From positions 1-64,000 of the forward strand of contig CAIYTT010000071.1 of the NCBI GenBank assembly GCA_903929195.1: a stretch of 64,000 nucleotides of DNA, read 5' to 3'. The translations under genes were made by a program, and so were the position numbers. The stretch's first letter is position 1. Every line of letters starts with the position of its first letter. Source of the DNA: an uncultured Bacteroidota bacterium. Lineage in GTDB: Bacteria; Bacteroidota; Bacteroidia; Chitinophagales; Chitinophagaceae. The notes below the pieces were generated by a model that saw only the letters and a program-made list of their open reading frames with translations, did no database searches and was not told where the DNA came from. Below are positions 9,408 through 18,286 of this stretch, piece after piece.

Positions 9408-9763
9408 GTTAAGTTAAACGGCAATGCTTTTCTGAATTTATACCAGACATTATGGTTTTCCAAACAGTAAGAAGGAATATCCTGCTCAATCTATTACGTT
9501 AAAGGGTGCTGTTACGTTAATCGGTAAAAGGATGAGGCAATCTCAATTGTCAATCCATAGCTGTTTATCGTCGTAAACTGTGTCCCAATTATGTACCATT
9601 TGTGTGTTGATCGAAAATAACTGCCGATATTTCCCGATAACTAAAAAGTAATGGTGATTTAAGGCTGATGCAGGTGAAACAAGATAGAAATGGCCCAACA
9701 TTTTGTATTTTCTCCTATAAACAGTGGCAATTGACAGGTTTTCAGGCAATGAAGCCGGTAAAA
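9408..9763. other. Intergenic gap with a doubtful small ORF
   Basis: No confident gene. A 68-codon minus-strand ORF (9543-9749) follows the GIY-YIG gene by 15 bp and could be a small co-transcribed protein, but it shows no motif. A direct repeat of TTACGTTAA occurs at about 9495 and 9516. Confidence 0.3.
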
Positions 9764-10189
9764 CTAAGTAGGAAATTTTTTATTCCATTCCGGTAAGCAG
9801 CCATGAACATCAAAATACCGCTGCAATAGGATAGCTTCAACGTATCCAGGCAAATGCTGTATGTTCTTTTCGAAAGTCACATACCAGTATATATCTAATG
9901 CTTCTATTGAAGTGTCTTTTTCCATATTTTCCTCAAAAAACGCTTGACGTTTGATCCCATCTTGTTTATTATTGATTCGCCCCTTTAGTAATTGGGTACT
10001 GAATTTCCCTTTTTGATTTATTGTACCGGATGCGCCAATATACGCAAGCTCCACTTTGCCTTTTCTTAACAGGTATATCATATAGATACCTGCTGATTCA
10101 GGTACATCTTTACTCACCATTAGAAGTGATTGCCCTCTTCTGAAAATGAAATGACCACTTTGTTTATATATATCTAATTCATCGAACAT
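9764..10189 (-). CDS. GIY-YIG nuclease domain protein
   Basis: Small single-domain nuclease. The signature strand GIYMIYLL, followed about 10 residues later by AYIGASG, matches the two halves of the GIY-YIG motif. GRI further on could carry the catalytic Arg, and VEAILLQRY supplies a Glu in the expected C-terminal helix. The frame can be opened to 10264, but Met at 10189 (MFDELDIYKQ) is preferred because the upstream codons look non-coding and a TATCTTTA box-like stretch lies inside them. It is a lone gene between the Hsp70-like operon and the restriction cluster, read away from both. It may be a homing-type or anti-invader nuclease; the target is unknown. Confidence 0.7.
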   Translation of the reverse strand: MFDELDIYKQSGHFIFRRGQSLLMVSKDVPESAGIYMIYLLRKGKVELAYIGASGTINQKGKFSTQLLKGRINNKQDGIKRQAFFEENMEKDTSIEALDIYWYVTFEKNIQHLPGYVEAILLQRYFDVHGCLPEWNKKFPT

Positions 10190-10331
10190 TTCACCATTGC
10201 CTTGAAACTTAAAGATACAACAGGACATAGAATGGTAACCAAATAATATTTTTTTGCTCAGCAACCCAACCTTTTACTTTATTCAGTAGTCTTTATACTG
10301 GAATATTTCTGCGTAATAAATTAAAAACACT

Positions 10332-10339
10332 TACTTTTG
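10332..10339 (+). promoter_or_regulatory. -7 element TACTTTTG of the restriction/CBASS cluster
   Basis: TACTTTTG matches the Bacteroidota -7 consensus TAnnTTTG and sits about 22 bp before the TTG start of the half-size hsdS gene. The -33 element is not obvious. It is the best candidate promoter for the long downstream operon. Confidence 0.45.
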
Positions 10340-10361
10340 TAGCCTGATAACTGAATAAAAT

Positions 10362-10922
10362 TTGAAAAAGAGAATAAACGATATAGTGAAAATCCAAACA
10401 GGGATATATGAAAAGCCAGAGCGTAATGGCGAGGTTTACTATGTTCAGGCAAGGCATTTTGATAGTAACAGAGCATTTATAAAAACTGTAAAACCTGATT
10501 TACCTAATGAAGCAAAACTACATAAACATTACTTACAATTAGGGGATGTTTTAGTTGCAGCAAAGGGGTATGACCATTTTGCAGTAGCGTACTCGGGTAT
10601 TATTAAACCAGCAGTAGCATCCTCTATGTTTATTGTACTAAGGCTGTATGATGCCGAAAATGTGCTGCCGGAGTTTTTAGCATGGCATATTAACCATCCT
10701 AACACACAAAATATCTTATCAGAAAGCTCAAAAGGAACATCGTTACCGTCTATAACGAAAAGCGATGTTGGTGATTTAGAAATATTCATTCCACCAGTTG
10801 CTACACAAATGGCGATACTGGAAATTGACAAGCTAATGAAAAAAGAAAGTAATATTATTTTGAAATTAAATAACCTGAGAGAAAAAAAGATTCAACAACT
10901 AATTTTAAACACCTTAAACTAA
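10362..10922 (+). CDS. hsdS: Half-size type I restriction specificity subunit
   Basis: 186 aa, with one target-recognition domain followed by one conserved helical spacer. Typical HsdS signs are LGDVLVAAKG, SLPSITKSDVGDLEIFIPP and the helix ending in EKKIQQLILNTLN. A full HsdS has two such units, so this is a half subunit that would need to dimerise, or it is a split gene. It starts with TTG, supported by the TACTTTTG promoter just upstream. It lies 3 bp before hsdM. A second, full hsdS lies 3.3 kb downstream, so the methylase could draw on two specificities. Confidence 0.85.
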   Translation: MKKRINDIVKIQTGIYEKPERNGEVYYVQARHFDSNRAFIKTVKPDLPNEAKLHKHYLQLGDVLVAAKGYDHFAVAYSGIIKPAVASSMFIVLRLYDAENVLPEFLAWHINHPNTQNILSESSKGTSLPSITKSDVGDLEIFIPPVATQMAILEIDKLMKKESNIILKLNNLREKKIQQLILNTLN

Positions 10923-10925
10923 AAC

Positions 10926-12491
10926 ATGAGCAATAAAATAACTCAAAAAGACATTAACCAAATTGTATGGAAAGCCTGCGATACCTTTCGTGGTGTTATT
11001 GACCCTAGCCAATACAAGGACTACATCCTGACCATGCTTTTTTTAAAGTATGTTAGTGATGTGCATAAGGACATTTATCAGAAGCACTTAGCCAAGTATG
11101 GCGGTAATGTAGAACGGACGGAACGTGCCATGAAAATGGAACGGTTTACGATCCCTGCCAACAGCACATTTGATTATTTATATGAACACCGCAACGGGAC
11201 GAACATCGGCGAGATCATAGATATAGCGTTAACTGATTTGGAAGAAGCCAACCGGGAGAAATTAAGTAGTGAAGATGGTAGCGGCATTTTTAGGAATATC
11301 AGTTTTAACAGCAATAATCTGGGCGATGTTAAGGATAAAAATAGCCGTTTAAAGAACCTCCTTATTGATTTCAGCGCAATGGATTTAACCCCATCTCATT
11401 TAGAGAACAATGACATTATTGGGGATGCGTATGAGTTTCTGATTTCAAATTTTGCGAGTGATGCAGGCAAAAAAGCCGGAGAATTTTACACGCCAAGCGA
11501 AGTATCTACTCTGCTTGCACGGCTAACCAAATCAAAACCCGGAGCGAGGATATGCGACCCTACCTGTGGCTCTGCTTCCCTGCTGATTAAAGCAGGAAAG
11601 GAAGTCGGTTCTGATAATTTTTCTTTATACGGACAGGAGGCGAATGGTAGTACCTGGGCTTTGGCTGTTATGAATATGTTCCTGCATGGTTTTGACAATG
11701 CCATTATAAGATGGGGAGATACCATACGCAACCCTAAACTTAAAGAAGGAGATGCGCTGATGAGGTTTGATACCGTAGTGGCTAATCCTCCTTTTTCGTT
11801 GGATAAATGGGGCAAGGTAGATGATAAGGAAGAAAACAAGACCGCTAACAGTTTTGATCCTGAATCAGACAAATACAACCGTTTTTGGAGGGGTATACCA
11901 CCTAAAAGCAAGGGTGATTGGGCATTTATCAGCCACATGATTGAAACCACCTACGACAATACTGGCAAAGTGGGAGTAGTTGTGCCGCACGGTGTTTTGT
12001 TCAGAGGTAGCAGCGAAGGTAAAATAAGGCAAAAGACGATTGAGGAGAATATTTTGGAAGCCGTAATTGGATTACCTGCCAACCTATTTTTCGGCACCGG
12101 CATTCCGGCTGCTATCCTGATTTTCAACAAGGGTAAAGGCAACAATAAAAACGTGTTGTTCATAGATGCCAGCCAGCAATATGAAAACGGGAAAAACCAA
12201 AATAAACTGCGCAATGAGGACATCGACCGGATAGTGGCTACTTACCGTAAGTTTAATGTTGGAGAATTGGAGGCCGGTATTGTGGATGAAAAATACAGCT
12301 ACGTAGCTACGTTCGATGAAATACAAGAAAATGATTTTAACTTGAATATACCCCGGTATGTGGACACCTTTGAAGAGGAAGCCGAAGTGGATATTGCAGC
12401 GGTGCAAACGGAAATAGACAGATTAGAGATGGAATTAAAAACCGTTCAGGCTGAGATGAAAAAGCACTTAGATGCACTAAATATAAAATGA
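10926..12491 (+). CDS. hsdM: Type I restriction-modification DNA methyltransferase subunit
   Basis: 521 aa, the normal HsdM length. A helical N-terminal domain (about residues 5-130) precedes the N6-adenine methylase fold with SAM-binding motif ICDPTCGSAS (about 208-217) and catalytic VANPPF (about 285-290). The tail has a coiled coil used to contact HsdS. It methylates adenine in the HsdS-defined site and is also needed for cleavage with HsdR. The gene sits between the half hsdS and the CBASS genes; HsdR is 7.5 kb further down the same strand. Confidence 0.95.
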   Translation: MSNKITQKDINQIVWKACDTFRGVIDPSQYKDYILTMLFLKYVSDVHKDIYQKHLAKYGGNVERTERAMKMERFTIPANSTFDYLYEHRNGTNIGEIIDIALTDLEEANREKLSSEDGSGIFRNISFNSNNLGDVKDKNSRLKNLLIDFSAMDLTPSHLENNDIIGDAYEFLISNFASDAGKKAGEFYTPSEVSTLLARLTKSKPGARICDPTCGSASLLIKAGKEVGSDNFSLYGQEANGSTWALAVMNMFLHGFDNAIIRWGDTIRNPKLKEGDALMRFDTVVANPPFSLDKWGKVDDKEENKTANSFDPESDKYNRFWRGIPPKSKGDWAFISHMIETTYDNTGKVGVVVPHGVLFRGSSEGKIRQKTIEENILEAVIGLPANLFFGTGIPAAILIFNKGKGNNKNVLFIDASQQYENGKNQNKLRNEDIDRIVATYRKFNVGELEAGIVDEKYSYVATFDEIQENDFNLNIPRYVDTFEEEAEVDIAAVQTEIDRLEMELKTVQAEMKKHLDALNIK

Positions 12492-12565
12492 TTCCGGTTG
12501 GATTGAAATTAATACGCCTTCAAGTCAATAACTACTGATGGCAAAAAGAGAAAACTATAAATACA

Positions 12566-13789
12566 ATGCTTACGTTAGAACAAAAAAATCAATTCAGTGA
12601 AATACTGGAAGAGTTAGGTAAAACGCTTGACATTACAAAGGACCAATATGACGCAGCAGTAAGAAGCTACAAATATGTTGGGGAATGGCTTTCGCAAGAA
12701 GGATCGCCGCTTGCAACGTACAGCCCCGAAATTTTACCTCAGGGGTCATTTCTTTTACAAACCATGATTAAACCAATTCATGAAGACGATGAGTTGGACA
12801 TTGACCTTGTTTGCAAACTTGAGAAAATTCAGGCAACCTGGACACAGTTTGAATTGAAGCAGCTCATAGGTGACCGCCTGAAAGCAAATGGAATGCTTAA
12901 TAAACTCTTGATAATTCCTGATGGTAGGCGGTGCTGGACGTTACAGTATGCTGAATCAGCGAAATTTCATTTGGATGTTTTACCTTCTGTAGTTGCTACC
13001 GGTTACCGAACAATTCTTGAAAAGGCATTTTCTAATACCGGCGCTCCCGATACAGATATTTTAGGCATCAGGATAACTGACAGGAATACGCAGAACTACA
13101 GAACATCGTCCAATCTCCATGATTGGTTAAAGAGCAATCCATTCGGTTATGCAATTTGGTTTCAAGACCGCTGTAAAATTTCTACCCAAGAAGTGCGTAT
13201 GATGAGTGAAGCTATTCAGCCCGTTCCGAAATACCAAACGGACAAGTTGCCATTGCAGCGGGTAGTTCAGATACTTAAACGCCATCGGGATATGATGTTT
13301 AAAGGTGATGTACACAAACCAATATCCATTATCATCACAACACTTGCTTCAAAAGCATACAATAAGGAAACTGACATTATTACTGCACTAATGAACGTAG
13401 TAACGGGAATGGCCAGCCATATTGAAGAGCGATGGTCAAATGACCATGGAAAAAGAATTAAATGGATTTCTAATCCTGTACATGAACAAGAAAATTTTGC
13501 CGACAAGTGGGTCGAGTATCCTGAACGGCAAAGCAACTTTTACTTATGGCTCACTGAAGTAAAGAACGACCTAACACGTATCATTGACCAGCAAGGAAAA
13601 ACGCTACAGATATTAAATGAATCAATGGCAAAAACCTTTGGAAAAGATGTTGTAACAAAAACATTCAGCAACTATGCAGAAAACCAATTAAAGAAAAGAG
13701 AAAGTGGAGCTTTAAAAATGGCAGCCGGAACTGGAATGCTTGGAAGTGTAGGAACAACCGTTAAACCACATAATTTTCATGGCAAGTAA
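12566..13789 (+). CDS. CD-NTase (CBASS cyclic-oligonucleotide synthase), first copy
   Basis: 407-aa nucleotidyltransferase of the cGAS/DncV-like superfamily. The signature LPQGSFLLQT (GS near residues 58-59) is followed by DELDIDLV (Asp pair near 78-80), and a third acidic residue lies in KFHLDVLP (about 137). On phage infection such enzymes make a cyclic di- or trinucleotide that turns on an effector. Its 3' end overlaps the E2-like gene by 11 bp, the arrangement of type II-short CBASS. The gap to hsdM is only 75 bp. Clade and product nucleotide cannot be told by eye. Confidence 0.9.
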   Translation: MLTLEQKNQFSEILEELGKTLDITKDQYDAAVRSYKYVGEWLSQEGSPLATYSPEILPQGSFLLQTMIKPIHEDDELDIDLVCKLEKIQATWTQFELKQLIGDRLKANGMLNKLLIIPDGRRCWTLQYAESAKFHLDVLPSVVATGYRTILEKAFSNTGAPDTDILGIRITDRNTQNYRTSSNLHDWLKSNPFGYAIWFQDRCKISTQEVRMMSEAIQPVPKYQTDKLPLQRVVQILKRHRDMMFKGDVHKPISIIITTLASKAYNKETDIITALMNVVTGMASHIEERWSNDHGKRIKWISNPVHEQENFADKWVEYPERQSNFYLWLTEVKNDLTRIIDQQGKTLQILNESMAKTFGKDVVTKTFSNYAENQLKKRESGALKMAAGTGMLGSVGTTVKPHNFHGK

Positions 13790-14219
13790 TTATACACATT
13801 CGTTAAATTTAGCAGTGCAGGCGGCTAAAATAAAGTCCGTATTTCCACTATCCTGCCCGTCAATAAATGGGGGAATATTATCATGGAAACATAATATTAC
13901 TCCTACTCCATTGAGCGCTACCTATGAAGTGAAACTAAGTTATACCTTGGGAAAACACCCTCGTGTATTTGTAACGAAACCCAAACTTGAGCTATTTCCA
14001 GGTGAAACAAAACTGCAACATGTCTATGACACAGATAAGCAATGGATTTGTATTTACTATAAGCCCGGTAGGGAGTGGGACAGTAATATGCACATAGCAG
14101 ATACTATCATTCCCTGGACCAGTGAATGGCTCCTGCATTATGAATGTTGGCTTGCCACTGGAACGTGGCATGGGGGAGGGATACATAATTTACCAAAAGT
14201 GAATAATCAAGTGAACTAA
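13779..14219 (+). CDS. E2-like conjugation protein of type II-short CBASS
   Basis: 146 aa. The C-terminal half has the pattern seen in bacterial E2-like proteins: a Cys-containing strand WICIYYKP (Cys91, the likely catalytic residue), then PWTSEWLLHYE and ECWLATGTWHGGG. In type II-short CBASS an E2-like protein without an E1 or JAB partner acts on the CD-NTase. No E1/JAB gene is present here, in keeping with the short type. The start overlaps the CD-NTase gene, so the two are translationally coupled. It is followed after 13 bp by hsdS rather than by the effector. Confidence 0.8.
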   Translation: MASNYTHSLNLAVQAAKIKSVFPLSCPSINGGILSWKHNITPTPLSATYEVKLSYTLGKHPRVFVTKPKLELFPGETKLQHVYDTDKQWICIYYKPGREWDSNMHIADTIIPWTSEWLLHYECWLATGTWHGGGIHNLPKVNNQVN

Positions 14220-14232
14220 AAAAAGAAAGACG

Positions 14233-15468
14233 GTGAATAAACCAAAACTAAATACAAAACCATTTCTCAATACCCATATACCGGACGACTGGGATGTAAA
14301 ACTATTGGATCGGATATCCCGTAGACGTAGTGGGCATACACCAGACAAAGCGTTTGATAACTACTATAATGGTGGAATCAAATGGGTATCATTAGCAGAC
14401 AGCTTCAGATTGGATCAAGGACTGATAAGAGAAACGGAAATTGAGATTTCCGAAGAAGGGATCAGAAAGTCATCTGCTGTTCTTCTTCCGGCAGGTACAG
14501 TATTAATGTCTAGAGATGCAGGTGTAGGGAAAAGTGCGGTTATGGGAATTGACATGGCAGTATCGCAGCATTTTATTACATGGACATGCGATGAAGCCAT
14601 CTTGAATAAATGGTTCTTGTACTATTGGCTGCAATACAAAAAGGAATATTTTGAAAGGCAGGCCGTAGGTTCAACAATAAAAACAATCGGACTACCATTG
14701 TTTAAAAAACTGCAAATAGTTTACCCGCCAGTTCCTGAACAGAATTCAATCGCCGAGGTCCTCACCACCTGGGATAAAGCCATAACCACCACAACTGCGC
14801 TAATAGCGCAATTAGAACAACGCAAAAAGTGGCTGATGCAGCAGTTACTTACCGGCAAGAAAAGATTAAAAGGGTTTTGTGGTGAGTGGAAAAAATATTC
14901 TTATGAAAATTTATTGAGAGTTGTAAAAAGACACATTGACTGGTCGGACGAAGAACTATACAGTTTATTAAGTGTAAGAAGGCGTTCAGGTGGAATATTT
15001 TTCAGAGAATCCCTCTATGGGCATCAAATTAAAGTAAAAGATTTACGTACAGCCCATGAAGGTGATTTTTTATTTTCAAAAATGCAAATACTTCATGGGG
15101 CATCTGCATTAGTTACAAAAGAATTTTCAGGCGCAAAAATATCGGGTTCATATATTGCAGTAGTTGCAAAAGATACAAAAATATTGAACATGCAGTATTT
15201 AAATTGGGCTTCTCAATTAAAATATTTCTACCACCAAACTTATATTTCAAGCTATGGAGTTCACATAGAAAAAATGACTTTTGATTTTGAGATATTTCTA
15301 AATCTGGATTCAAAATTACCGCCATTTGAAGAACAAACTGCCATAGTTCAAGTGTTGCAAGCAGCGGATAAAGAAGTCGCTATGCTTAATAAAAAAATGG
15401 ACCAACTAAAAGAGCAGAAAAAGGGATTGATGCAGGTATTGCTGACAGGTAAAAAAAGAATACTATGA
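14233..15468 (+). CDS. hsdS: Full-length type I restriction specificity subunit
   Basis: 411 aa with two target-recognition domains (about 1-160 and 215-365), each followed by a conserved helix. Both helices are preceded by the family's PP..EQ motif (YPPVPEQNSI, LPPFEEQTAI) and end in similar LLTGKKR segments. It starts with GTG 13 bp after the E2-like gene. Its last codons overlap the start of the patatin gene (ATGA). An RM subunit therefore lies inside the CBASS gene order and is translationally coupled to a CBASS effector, which is unusual. Confidence 0.93.
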   Translation: MNKPKLNTKPFLNTHIPDDWDVKLLDRISRRRSGHTPDKAFDNYYNGGIKWVSLADSFRLDQGLIRETEIEISEEGIRKSSAVLLPAGTVLMSRDAGVGKSAVMGIDMAVSQHFITWTCDEAILNKWFLYYWLQYKKEYFERQAVGSTIKTIGLPLFKKLQIVYPPVPEQNSIAEVLTTWDKAITTTTALIAQLEQRKKWLMQQLLTGKKRLKGFCGEWKKYSYENLLRVVKRHIDWSDEELYSLLSVRRRSGGIFFRESLYGHQIKVKDLRTAHEGDFLFSKMQILHGASALVTKEFSGAKISGSYIAVVAKDTKILNMQYLNWASQLKYFYHQTYISSYGVHIEKMTFDFEIFLNLDSKLPPFEEQTAIVQVLQAADKEVAMLNKKMDQLKEQKKGLMQVLLTGKKRIL

Positions 15469-16505
15469 GTGAAATTGTTCAAAAACTGCCTGATAAACCA
15501 TTTAAGATATTATCCATAGATGGTGGCGGTATTCGAGGTGTATTCCCTGCTATGTTTTTAACCGATTTGGAAGCAAAACTAAAAGCAGATGGGAACCCGA
15601 ACTGGCAGATTTACCAAAATTTCGATTTGATATGTGGCACTTCAACAGGTGGCATTATTGCCATAGCATTGGCGTTAGGTATACCAGCAAAAGAAATATT
15701 GGAATTGTATATTGAACATGCTGAAACTATTTTCGGCGATAAATGCAACAAGTTTGTTCAATTATTTTATTCAGCCCATAAACGGTATGCGATAGAAACA
15801 TTAATTAGAGAAAAATTCAAAACGGCCAAAGGCGGTATTGACCCTGTACTAAAGGATTGTAAGACAAATATTTGCATACCCGTGTTTGATTTATTAGAGG
15901 GTAAACCATCAGTATTAAAAAAAGACCATCATCCCCGGTTTACAAGGGATTTCCATATACCGGCATACCAGGCAGCCTTAGCCACCGCAGCAGCTCCAGT
16001 TTTTTTTGACCCATATTGTGCAGAATATACAGATTTGCACGGAGTGGTTAAGAATTTCAGTAATAAAGTAGATGGCGGGGTTTTCGCCAACAATCCTACC
16101 TTACTCGGCATAATTGAGGCTCAGGTAGCCTTCTATCAAAAAATGGAAAACCTGAGAGTGCTGTCATTGGGAACAGGATACCAGAAATTTTCTGACGGGG
16201 CAAAACGTAAAAGATGGGGTATAACTTATTGGATTAACCCCAGCAGGAAAAGGATAATTGATTTGTTTATGCAAGCCCAATCGCAACAAGTAGAAAATCT
16301 TGTGGAGCTATTACAAAACGGAATTGATAAAGAAAAAAAGGAAACTCCTAATTTCATTTACCAAAGAATTAATACTCAATTAGACAAAACACTAATGGTT
16401 GAATTAGATGAGACGGATAAGGAAAAATTAAAAAGATTGGCACAAAAAGCCAGTTATCAATTTCACGAACATGCTTCCAATATAATTAGCAGGTATTGTA
16501 GTTAG
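15465..16505 (+). CDS. capV: Patatin-like phospholipase, CBASS effector (CapV-like)
   Basis: 346 aa. All patatin landmarks are visible: glycine-rich oxyanion loop SIDGGGIRG (about 18-26), nucleophile elbow GTSTGG (Ser60) and the catalytic Asp in DGGVFANNP (Asp203). CapV proteins are switched on by a cyclic dinucleotide and break down membrane phospholipids, killing the infected cell. It overlaps the stop of hsdS by 4 bp and precedes the second CD-NTase by 45 bp, the classical capV-CD-NTase order. It could serve either CD-NTase. Confidence 0.92.
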   Translation: MSEIVQKLPDKPFKILSIDGGGIRGVFPAMFLTDLEAKLKADGNPNWQIYQNFDLICGTSTGGIIAIALALGIPAKEILELYIEHAETIFGDKCNKFVQLFYSAHKRYAIETLIREKFKTAKGGIDPVLKDCKTNICIPVFDLLEGKPSVLKKDHHPRFTRDFHIPAYQAALATAAAPVFFDPYCAEYTDLHGVVKNFSNKVDGGVFANNPTLLGIIEAQVAFYQKMENLRVLSLGTGYQKFSDGAKRKRWGITYWINPSRKRIIDLFMQAQSQQVENLVELLQNGIDKEKKETPNFIYQRINTQLDKTLMVELDETDKEKLKRLAQKASYQFHEHASNIISRYCS

Positions 16506-16550
16506 TGCAATTGTATTAATTGCGTCCATTGACAAGAAAAATATTCAGAT

Positions 16551-17414
16551 ATGGCAAATGCACACAACAATTTTTTGAAATTTGAACAAGCAGTTTCCTT
16601 AACATCAGGGAAAAAGAAGCAACTTATAGCATCAAGAAAGGCATTGCAAAACCGCATTACCGAGTATTTTAAAGCCCATGAAAAATTTTTGGTGCCTAAG
16701 TATTATATACAGGGTTCATACAAAATGGGAACAATGGTGATTGATAAAAACGGCACTTATGATGTAGATCTGGGCGTTTATTTCTTAGAGAAGCCTAAAA
16801 TTGAACCCATGACGCTACAAAACACAGTTTTGAAATCGGTGACTGGAATAACACAAGGTGGGGTTGAACACCGTGAAAAATGTGTCAGGGTAATCTATAA
16901 GGGTGATTTTGATATTGACATTCCGGTGTATTACAAAACTCCGACTGACAAGAGCCCATTTCTCGCTACAAAAAATGGGTGGTTAGCAAGCGACCCAAAA
17001 GAATTGTGTGATTGGTTTGAGAAAAAGAAAGATAATAATGGGCAGTTGGTTAGGTTAGTAAAATATTTCAAAGCTTGGGCATATCAGCGAAGTAAGAAAA
17101 TGCCAAATGGAATTTCATTCACTGTATGGGTTGCCAATAATTATAAACCAAATAGCCGAGACGATAGAGCTTTTTTTGATACTGCAAAAGCTATAGAATC
17201 AACATTTGGCGGTGGGTTTGTTGATACGGTCGTTACAAATCCCGCTACCCCACAAGACAATTTATTGAAGCTAGATTTTAACCAGCGGACAAATTTCAAA
17301 GAGGCATTCCGGCAAATGCTGAAGGACACCGAACATGCGCTTCAGACTAATAGCAATAGTAAAGCGCTTAATATTTGGAAACAACAGTTCGGCGAAAAGT
17401 TCCCAATTACATAA
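16551..17414 (+). CDS. CD-NTase, second copy
   Basis: 287-aa cGAS/DncV-like nucleotidyltransferase. The core is IQGSYKMGT (GS near residues 55-56), YDVDLGVYF (Asp pair near 71-73) and a third Asp in FDIDIPVYY (about 120-122). It is clearly shorter than, and different from, the first CD-NTase in the same cluster, so it is not a recent duplicate. It lies between the patatin effector and a two-TM GGDEF protein that begins 11 bp downstream. All three catalytic acids appear intact. The cyclic product is unknown. Confidence 0.88.
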   Translation: MANAHNNFLKFEQAVSLTSGKKKQLIASRKALQNRITEYFKAHEKFLVPKYYIQGSYKMGTMVIDKNGTYDVDLGVYFLEKPKIEPMTLQNTVLKSVTGITQGGVEHREKCVRVIYKGDFDIDIPVYYKTPTDKSPFLATKNGWLASDPKELCDWFEKKKDNNGQLVRLVKYFKAWAYQRSKKMPNGISFTVWVANNYKPNSRDDRAFFDTAKAIESTFGGGFVDTVVTNPATPQDNLLKLDFNQRTNFKEAFRQMLKDTEHALQTNSNSKALNIWKQQFGEKFPIT

Positions 17415-17425
17415 AGACCCGAAAA

Positions 17426-18196
17426 ATGAATAAATACATACGTGATTCTATTGATAGATTTAAAAAGGATGCGCTTTCAAAGGCAATCTATGATATTTTT
17501 AAATGGCTCCTGCCCTTTACTGTGGTATTTGCAGCAACGCATTTAATGCCAAAAAACTTTTCATTTGTAAAAATAATTTCTACAAAATTTGAGATTACCT
17601 TTTATTGGATTGTTCTATATAGTTTGTTTTTGACTATGCTATCGATTTTAGCAGTAAGGGTTATTTTTAAGAAGAAGTTTAATGCTCTTCAAACAGATAA
17701 TTTTACCGATGAATTAACTGGATTAAAAAACCACAAGGCGTTAAAAGAAAATTTAAACCTCAAACTCAATGAGTTTATTCATAGTGCTAAAACACTATCG
17801 CTGATAATTATTGATGTTGATGATTTTAAAGCATTCAATACTAATGTGGGATTTAATACCGCAGATGAAATTCTAAAGAAAGTAGGCGAACTATTATCAA
17901 ATGACAAACGGGCCACTGATGAGACATTTAGGCAATTTCTGAGAGGCGATGAATTTTTAGTGATAGCAACTGAAACTAGTCTCCACGGCGCTTTTATAGC
18001 AGCAGAAAGAAAAAGAGAACTAATTCAAAATGCTATTTTCACTGTTGGAGACAATCAATATAAATTAACTGTTTCTTGCGGTGTAACCGAGTTGAAAAAG
18101 GATGATGATTATAAAACAATTACTGACAGGGTGAATGCGGCTTTAAATGAAGCCAAAAAGCAAGCTGGCAAGAATTGTACAAAATCAATTATCTAA
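17426..18196 (+). CDS. Membrane-anchored GGDEF-domain protein next to a CD-NTase
   Basis: 256 aa. Two transmembrane helices (about 21-40 and 57-81) are followed by a GGDEF domain opening with FTDELTGLKNHKAL and a metal-binding IIDVDDFKAFN. The signature reads FLRGDEF (173-177), so the first Gly is Arg. Upstream is RATD, like an inhibitory-site RxxD but two residues further away than usual. It could be a diguanylate cyclase, or a nucleotide-sensing membrane effector in which the GGDEF fold is a receptor. The frame extends back to 17375 inside the CD-NTase gene, but ATG 17426 gives a sensible membrane protein. I do not know of a described CBASS effector of this architecture. Confidence 0.82.
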   Translation: MNKYIRDSIDRFKKDALSKAIYDIFKWLLPFTVVFAATHLMPKNFSFVKIISTKFEITFYWIVLYSLFLTMLSILAVRVIFKKKFNALQTDNFTDELTGLKNHKALKENLNLKLNEFIHSAKTLSLIIIDVDDFKAFNTNVGFNTADEILKKVGELLSNDKRATDETFRQFLRGDEFLVIATETSLHGAFIAAERKRELIQNAIFTVGDNQYKLTVSCGVTELKKDDDYKTITDRVNAALNEAKKQAGKNCTKSII

Positions 18197-18286
18197 TAAA
18201 CGCATAAAGCTTAATTCATCAGAAAAAAACATTGCCCAAGAATATTGGCCGAACTACAAAATAGCATTGTAAAATAGTATTGAATT

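Noticed and set aside
17426-18196. Reading the GGDEF protein as the mCpol polymerase of a Panoptes-like system
   Set aside because: mCpol is a small soluble polymerase; this protein has two membrane helices and a canonical GGDEF opening, and the neighbour is a CD-NTase, not a 2TM-beta effector.
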